Shown here: positions 45,332 to 48,377 of the stretch, piece after piece
Numbering within the stretch: the first letter of the stretch is position 1
Layout: the number at the start of each line of letters is the position of its first letter
Origin: JBBRCX01 sp038204465
GTDB lineage: Bacteria; Planctomycetota; Phycisphaerae; Tepidisphaerales; Tepidisphaeraceae
Direction: 5' to 3'
DNA: 48,377 bases
Assembly: GCA_038204465.1 (NCBI GenBank)
Contig: JBBRCX010000023.1
Coordinates: 1-48,377, forward strand
Notes under the pieces: generated by a model
Seen by the model: only the letters and a program-made list of their open reading frames with translations
What the model was told of the DNA's origin: nothing
The model's database searches: none
Made by a program: the position numbers and the translations under genes

Positions 45332-46729
45332 TTACACCCACGCGCTGACGAACCCCGTCATCGAGCCGAGCGCCTGCTCGGCCGTGACGGTGACGTAGCC
45401 GTCGTTGGCTCCGTCGCTGCCCGCGCCGTCGATGCCCCAGGGATTGCGGAGCCGAAGCGTCGCCGCCTGCCCGTTGGCGTCATAGCCGACGCTGACCACG
45501 GTGTATGCATGGCCGCCGACCAGCGCCGCGCCGCTCACGGGGGTTGTAGTCGCAAACGTCACCGACTTCCCCGCCGACAACTCGTTCTGGATCAGATCGA
45601 GCAATGATTGACCCGTGGCCGCGGAGACGGTCGTGTCGCTGCGGGAGCCGAGGGCCGCATAGGACTCATCCATCCAGCCGGCACTGATCGCGGCGTATGA
45701 GAGCTTCGAGGTGCGGAAGTAGGCGTACGCCTTCTCCATCACAGCGACCCAGGTCGAGTTCTGGGCGCCGAAGTCGGCATACGCGAGTTGCCCATTGGCC
45801 CAGGTCGGCAGGTCGGCGTCCACGCGGACAAACACGTTGCTCGAGCCGCGGCTGAATTGCACGGCGTAGGTCCCGTCGCCCAGGTCGACGACGCTCTGGC
45901 GGATCTTCATTGGATCCAGCGTCGCAACCGACGACAGGACCGTAAGGTAATAGCAGTCGCCGACATACCCCTGGCTCACGTCATCGGCCGACGGACCGGC
46001 ATCACTGAAAAGTTGCCGCCCGGCAAAGTTCCTGTACGAGATGCCGGCATCGGTCTTCGGGTCGGCGAAGTTCTGCCCGAGCAGGTCCATCGGCGACACG
46101 ACGGCCTTTTTCGCCTTCGCCTTCTTCGCGGCCCTGGTGGTCTTGGTGCTTGCCGGCGCGGTGGCGCCGAGGAATGAATTCACTCGATGCAGCGCACCGT
46201 TTTCCGCTTCATCAGCCGCCAGGTCGGTGACGCGCTCGGTGCTCCTGGCATCAGTCCAGAAGCTGTCAAAGCCATCGCCGCCTGTATCGGTATCATTGGC
46301 GCCGCCGCCGACGCTGACGAGCGTGTCGTTGCCCGCGCCGCCGATGAGCGTATTGGTGCCAATGCCGCCGTAAAGACGATCGTTGCCGGAGCCGCCTACC
46401 AGCGTGTCGTTGCCGGCGTTGCCGTAGAGGATTGCGTCGGTGGTGACGGACGCGTCGAGCGTGATCGTGTCGTTGCCGGCGCCGCCGTCAATGAGGAGGC
46501 TCTTGTACGTGCCGGCATAGGTGACCGAGCGACCGTCCACGTCGTTAACCGTGATCCCATCGGCCGATTGGCTCACAATGATCTCATCGTTCTTCGTGCT
46601 GCCGGTGATCTTCAGTTGCATGCCGTTCTGGACGGCCACCTGCAAAATCGACAGCGAGCTCGCCGACATCAGCATTCGGCTCTCGAGGGCTTCGATGACG
46701 GGTTGCGACGCGTTACCAATTCGGTTCAT
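45332..46729 (-). CDS. LEPR-XLL calpain-like cysteine peptidase with RTX calcium-binding repeats
   Basis: 465 residues. LEPR-XLL motif IEALESRMLMSA near residues 12-23, with no hydrophobic signal. RTX-type nonapeptides follow (about 79-150; GGAGNDTI, GNAGNDTLVGGSGNDRLYGG), predicted to fold on calcium. A Lys-rich linker (TTRAAKKAKAKKAVVS) leads to a calpain C2-family catalytic core: Cys259 in VSQGYVGDCYYLTVLSSVA, His407 in GGHAYTVVSVGYD and Asn429 in LRNPWG complete the triad. Likely an exported, calcium-dependent protease. ATG 46729 is chosen because AAAGGAG precedes it; the frame extends further upstream but without a ribosome-binding site. Substrate unknown. Confidence 0.87.
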   Translation of the reverse strand: MNRIGNASQPVIEALESRMLMSASSLSILQVAVQNGMQLKITGSTKNDEIIVSQSADGITVNDVDGRSVTYAGTYKSLLIDGGAGNDTITLDASVTTDAILYGNAGNDTLVGGSGNDRLYGGIGTNTLIGGAGNDTLVSVGGGANDTDTGGDGFDSFWTDARSTERVTDLAADEAENGALHRVNSFLGATAPASTKTTRAAKKAKAKKAVVSPMDLLGQNFADPKTDAGISYRNFAGRQLFSDAGPSADDVSQGYVGDCYYLTVLSSVATLDPMKIRQSVVDLGDGTYAVQFSRGSSNVFVRVDADLPTWANGQLAYADFGAQNSTWVAVMEKAYAYFRTSKLSYAAISAGWMDESYAALGSRSDTTVSAATGQSLLDLIQNELSAGKSVTFATTTPVSGAALVGGHAYTVVSVGYDANGQAATLRLRNPWGIDGAGSDGANDGYVTVTAEQALGSMTGFVSAWV

Positions 46730-47189
46730 CACTGCTCCACTCCTTTTTGTTGCCGCGGCCCTGGCAGGCCTGCGGACAAGAGAGAAGTCGAATACATTGA
46801 CGGGCGATGCAAATCGGTTGGGCAGGATCGGAAAGAGTGGACGCGGATGGCAAGAGGTAGGGGATGTGAGGGCGCGCGGTGCGCGCAAGTCCGATATTGG
46901 TGACCATTTATCGGGCGACCGCTGGAATGCGCATGCGGTAATGCTGCTGGTTTAGCCGTCGCGCCCACGCGACGTTCTTCGCTATACTGTGTGGAACCCG
47001 CGCGTCGGCGCCGCGTGGGCGCGGCGGCTAAACTGAGTGCCGACGAAGCACCGAAGATTCAGAGTGCCATCTCTCGGGCGGAATCTCCCCCTTTCCCCTG
47101 CAAATCTGATAGAATGGAACGCCGAACGCGATCCTCGCGGTTTGCGTAATGCCCTCAGCATTACATGCGCCTCCTCACAGGACTGGAAG
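46730..47189. other. Divergent intergenic region containing a large inverted repeat
   Basis: 460 bases between the calpain-like and third PhyH genes. A 25-base inverted repeat at 46950-47033 is listed separately. A TATACT box (46983-46988) lies in its spacer without a matching -35. A TAGAAT at 47110-47115 could be a -10 for the PhyH gene. No further gene is supported; short open frames here are of low quality. Confidence 0.45.
46950..47033. repeat. 25-bp imperfect inverted repeat with 34-base spacer
   Basis: Left arm at 46950-46974 reads GTTTAGCCGTCGCGCCCACG then CGACG; the right arm at 47009-47033 is its reverse complement with two mismatches. The spacer contains TATACT. It may be a stem-loop, a protein-binding site or the ends of a small mobile repeat. 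Confidence 0.75.
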
Positions 47190-48176
47190 ATGACGCTGAT
47201 CGATATACCTAAGCCTTTGACGGACGAGCAGATCAGTTTCTTCGAGCGGGAGGGGTACCTCATGGTCCCCGAGGTCTTCACCGACGAGGAACTGCAGCCG
47301 GTCATTGACGAGCTGGACGAGGAGGTCAACCGCCGCGCCCAGGAACTGGTCGACGAAGGAAAACTCTCGCGCACGTACAAGGAGTATGGCTTCACGCGCC
47401 AACTGGCGATGATCAGCCAGGAGACCGATAAGATCGCCCTCTCGATTTGGAACGGCGTGCTCGCCAGCCCCGCGATCTTCGGCATCATCCGCAATCCCCA
47501 GTTGCTCGACGTGGCCGAGCAAATGTGCGGGCCCGAGCTGATCGCCAGCAGCGTCTATCGCCTGCGCCCCAAGATCCCCAACCACCGCTACGGCGCCGTC
47601 CCCTGGCACCAGGACTCCGGCTACACCGAGCCATACTGCGACAAGGCGCTGATGCTGACCGTCTGGCTGCCGCTGGTCGACGCCGACGAGGAGAACGGGT
47701 GCATGTGGGTTTTGCCCCGAGCGCACAAAGGCCCGGTCGCGAAACATGGCCTTGGCAAGGCCGGCACGTACCTCGAGATCTATCCGCAGGACCTGCCCGA
47801 GGGCAAACCGAAGTGTTGCCCGGTTGCAAAGGGCGGCGCGCTGTTCCTCACCAACCGCACGCCGCACGCGAGCTTCGACAACAAGACCGACATCGTCCGC
47901 TGGAGCATGGACCTGCGCTACCAGAGCGCGTCACTGCCGACCAATGCTCAGATCACTCGCCTTCCCGAAGAAGTCGTTGACGGCCCCGGCGTCCCACCGG
48001 CGTGCTATCCCCCCGAGGCCGACTTCCTCGTCCGCAGCCGCAAGCGTCCCAATGAGGTCGTGACCGAGCCGGAGAAGTTCCGCCGAATCCGTCACGATCA
48101 CCTGGTCAAGCCGGTGACCAACCGCTGGTTCGGCGAATGGAAGCCGCCGCTGGAACAGGAAGCGGCCAAGTCGTGA
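47190..48176 (+). CDS. Phytanoyl-CoA dioxygenase (PhyH) family protein, divergent third copy
   Basis: 328 residues. Iron ligands His140 and Asp142 in VPWHQDSGYTEPY and His226 in NRTPHASFDNKTD, with Arg237 (VRWSMDLRYQ) placed for 2-oxoglutarate. LPLVDADEENGCMWVLPRAH is a hallmark of PhyH proteins. It is clearly more distant from the tandem pair at 41807-43587 than those are from each other, so it is probably an older paralogue with its own substrate. ATG 47190 is chosen because the protein then opens with TLIDIPKPLTDEQISFFERE; the upstream extension has no Shine-Dalgarno. No catalytic residue is missing. Confidence 0.87.
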   Translation: MTLIDIPKPLTDEQISFFEREGYLMVPEVFTDEELQPVIDELDEEVNRRAQELVDEGKLSRTYKEYGFTRQLAMISQETDKIALSIWNGVLASPAIFGIIRNPQLLDVAEQMCGPELIASSVYRLRPKIPNHRYGAVPWHQDSGYTEPYCDKALMLTVWLPLVDADEENGCMWVLPRAHKGPVAKHGLGKAGTYLEIYPQDLPEGKPKCCPVAKGGALFLTNRTPHASFDNKTDIVRWSMDLRYQSASLPTNAQITRLPEEVVDGPGVPPACYPPEADFLVRSRKRPNEVVTEPEKFRRIRHDHLVKPVTNRWFGEWKPPLEQEAAKS

Positions 48177-48251
48177 GTGCGCGTATCGTAGCGCGACACC
48201 TTTTTTAAGCCTGCTGTCTCATCGCAACCGTCCGCACGTCTCCGGAAGCGA

Positions 48252-48280
48252 TTGTCCGTCTCAAACCCCCTTGATATACT
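48252..48280 (+). promoter_or_regulatory. Putative tRNA-Leu promoter
   Basis: TTGTCC (48252-48257), 17-base spacer, TATACT (48275-48280). The spacing is ideal and the tRNA begins 15 bases further on, consistent with a short 5' leader removed by RNase P. Confidence 0.6.
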
Positions 48281-48295
48281 CCGCTCCCGATCCAC

Positions 48296-48377
48296 GCCCA
48301 GGTGGCGGAACTGGCAGACGCACTACTTTGAGGTGGTAGCGCCGCAAGGCGTGCAGGTTCAAATCCTGTCCTGGGCA
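48296..48377 (+). tRNA. tRNA-Leu (anticodon GAG)
   Basis: 82 bases ending exactly at the window edge. Acceptor stem GCCCAGG pairs with CCTGGGC (48370-48376), followed by discriminator A. The anticodon loop TTGAGGT sits on a CTACT/GGTAG stem and gives anticodon GAG (48330-48332), reading CUC/CUU leucine codons. The long variable arm CGCCGCAAGGCGTG and the T-loop sequence GTTCAAATC confirm a class II tRNA. Whether CCA is encoded cannot be seen. Confidence 0.95.

Noticed and set aside
43656..45398. 580-codon open frame on the plus strand across radA
   Set aside because: His/Arg/Asp-rich, no domain pattern, and it is opposite to a gene with every RadA motif intact.
1..48377. CRISPR arrays, prophage, integrase or complete insertion sequences
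   Set aside because: No regularly spaced direct repeats, transposase, integrase or phage structural genes were found on either strand.

Overview
The window looks like chromosomal DNA of a high-GC soil or aquatic planctomycete, most likely from the Phycisphaerae/Tepidisphaerales side. This is inferred from content, with no rRNA to confirm it. Four large extracellular-type proteins begin with the planctomycete LEPR-XLL motif (LE-x-R-x-LL near residue 25). Phytanoyl-CoA dioxygenases and Gfo/Idh/MocA oxidoreductases are multiplied, two small membrane proteins carry the CPxCxYNLRG...RCPECG zinc ribbon, an ankyrin protein has an N-terminal domain common in this phylum, and lpxD and waaA indicate a lipid A/Kdo outer membrane.

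Layout. 1-3225 (-): a tightly coupled operon of a D-threonine aldolase/D-serine dehydratase-like PLP enzyme, a 3-hydroxyacyl-CoA dehydrogenase, an M19 dipeptidase and the first codons of a fourth gene. 3286-5480 (-): a SnoaL-like secreted protein, a single-HKD PLD-like protein and LpxD. 5613-10896: a CDGSH Fe-S protein, then divergent GH95 and GH38 glycosidases. 10912-11514 (-): a ParDE-type toxin-antitoxin pair. 11658-16582 (+): a class III aminotransferase, a Gfo/Idh/MocA oxidoreductase and the ankyrin protein. 16597-17352 (-): a membrane protein built from an internal duplication. 17945-21599: two paralogous GT4 glycosyltransferases in opposite orientation around a polytopic membrane protein. 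21746-22322: two tandem perfect hairpins and a 5'-truncated ssb pseudogene. 22647-25550: an outer-membrane protein, an unknown protein and a PilT/PilU ATPase. 25697-32349 (-): three consecutive LEPR-XLL multidomain kelch proteins. 32562-39846: purQ, a small beta-barrel protein, a second Gfo/Idh/MocA gene, L-lactate dehydrogenase, the zinc-ribbon membrane pair, waaA, ybaB/ebfC and a zinc-finger membrane protein. 40209-48377: a beta-helix protein, a 49-residue amphipathic protein, tandem PhyH dioxygenases, radA, an LEPR-XLL/RTX/calpain peptidase, a third PhyH gene and tRNA-Leu(GAG).

The genes suggest a heterotroph that degrades complex fucosylated and mannosylated glycans and pectin-like material and displays large carbohydrate-binding proteins through LEPR-XLL leaders. 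The least explained items are the LEPR-XLL proteins that lack any visible Sec signal peptide, the ssb fragment with its composition break, the large inverted repeat at 46950-47033, and several housekeeping genes whose -10-like boxes lie 6-9 bases from the start codon with no Shine-Dalgarno, suggesting leaderless mRNAs. I see no CRISPR array, prophage, complete insertion sequence or clearly new multi-gene defence system.
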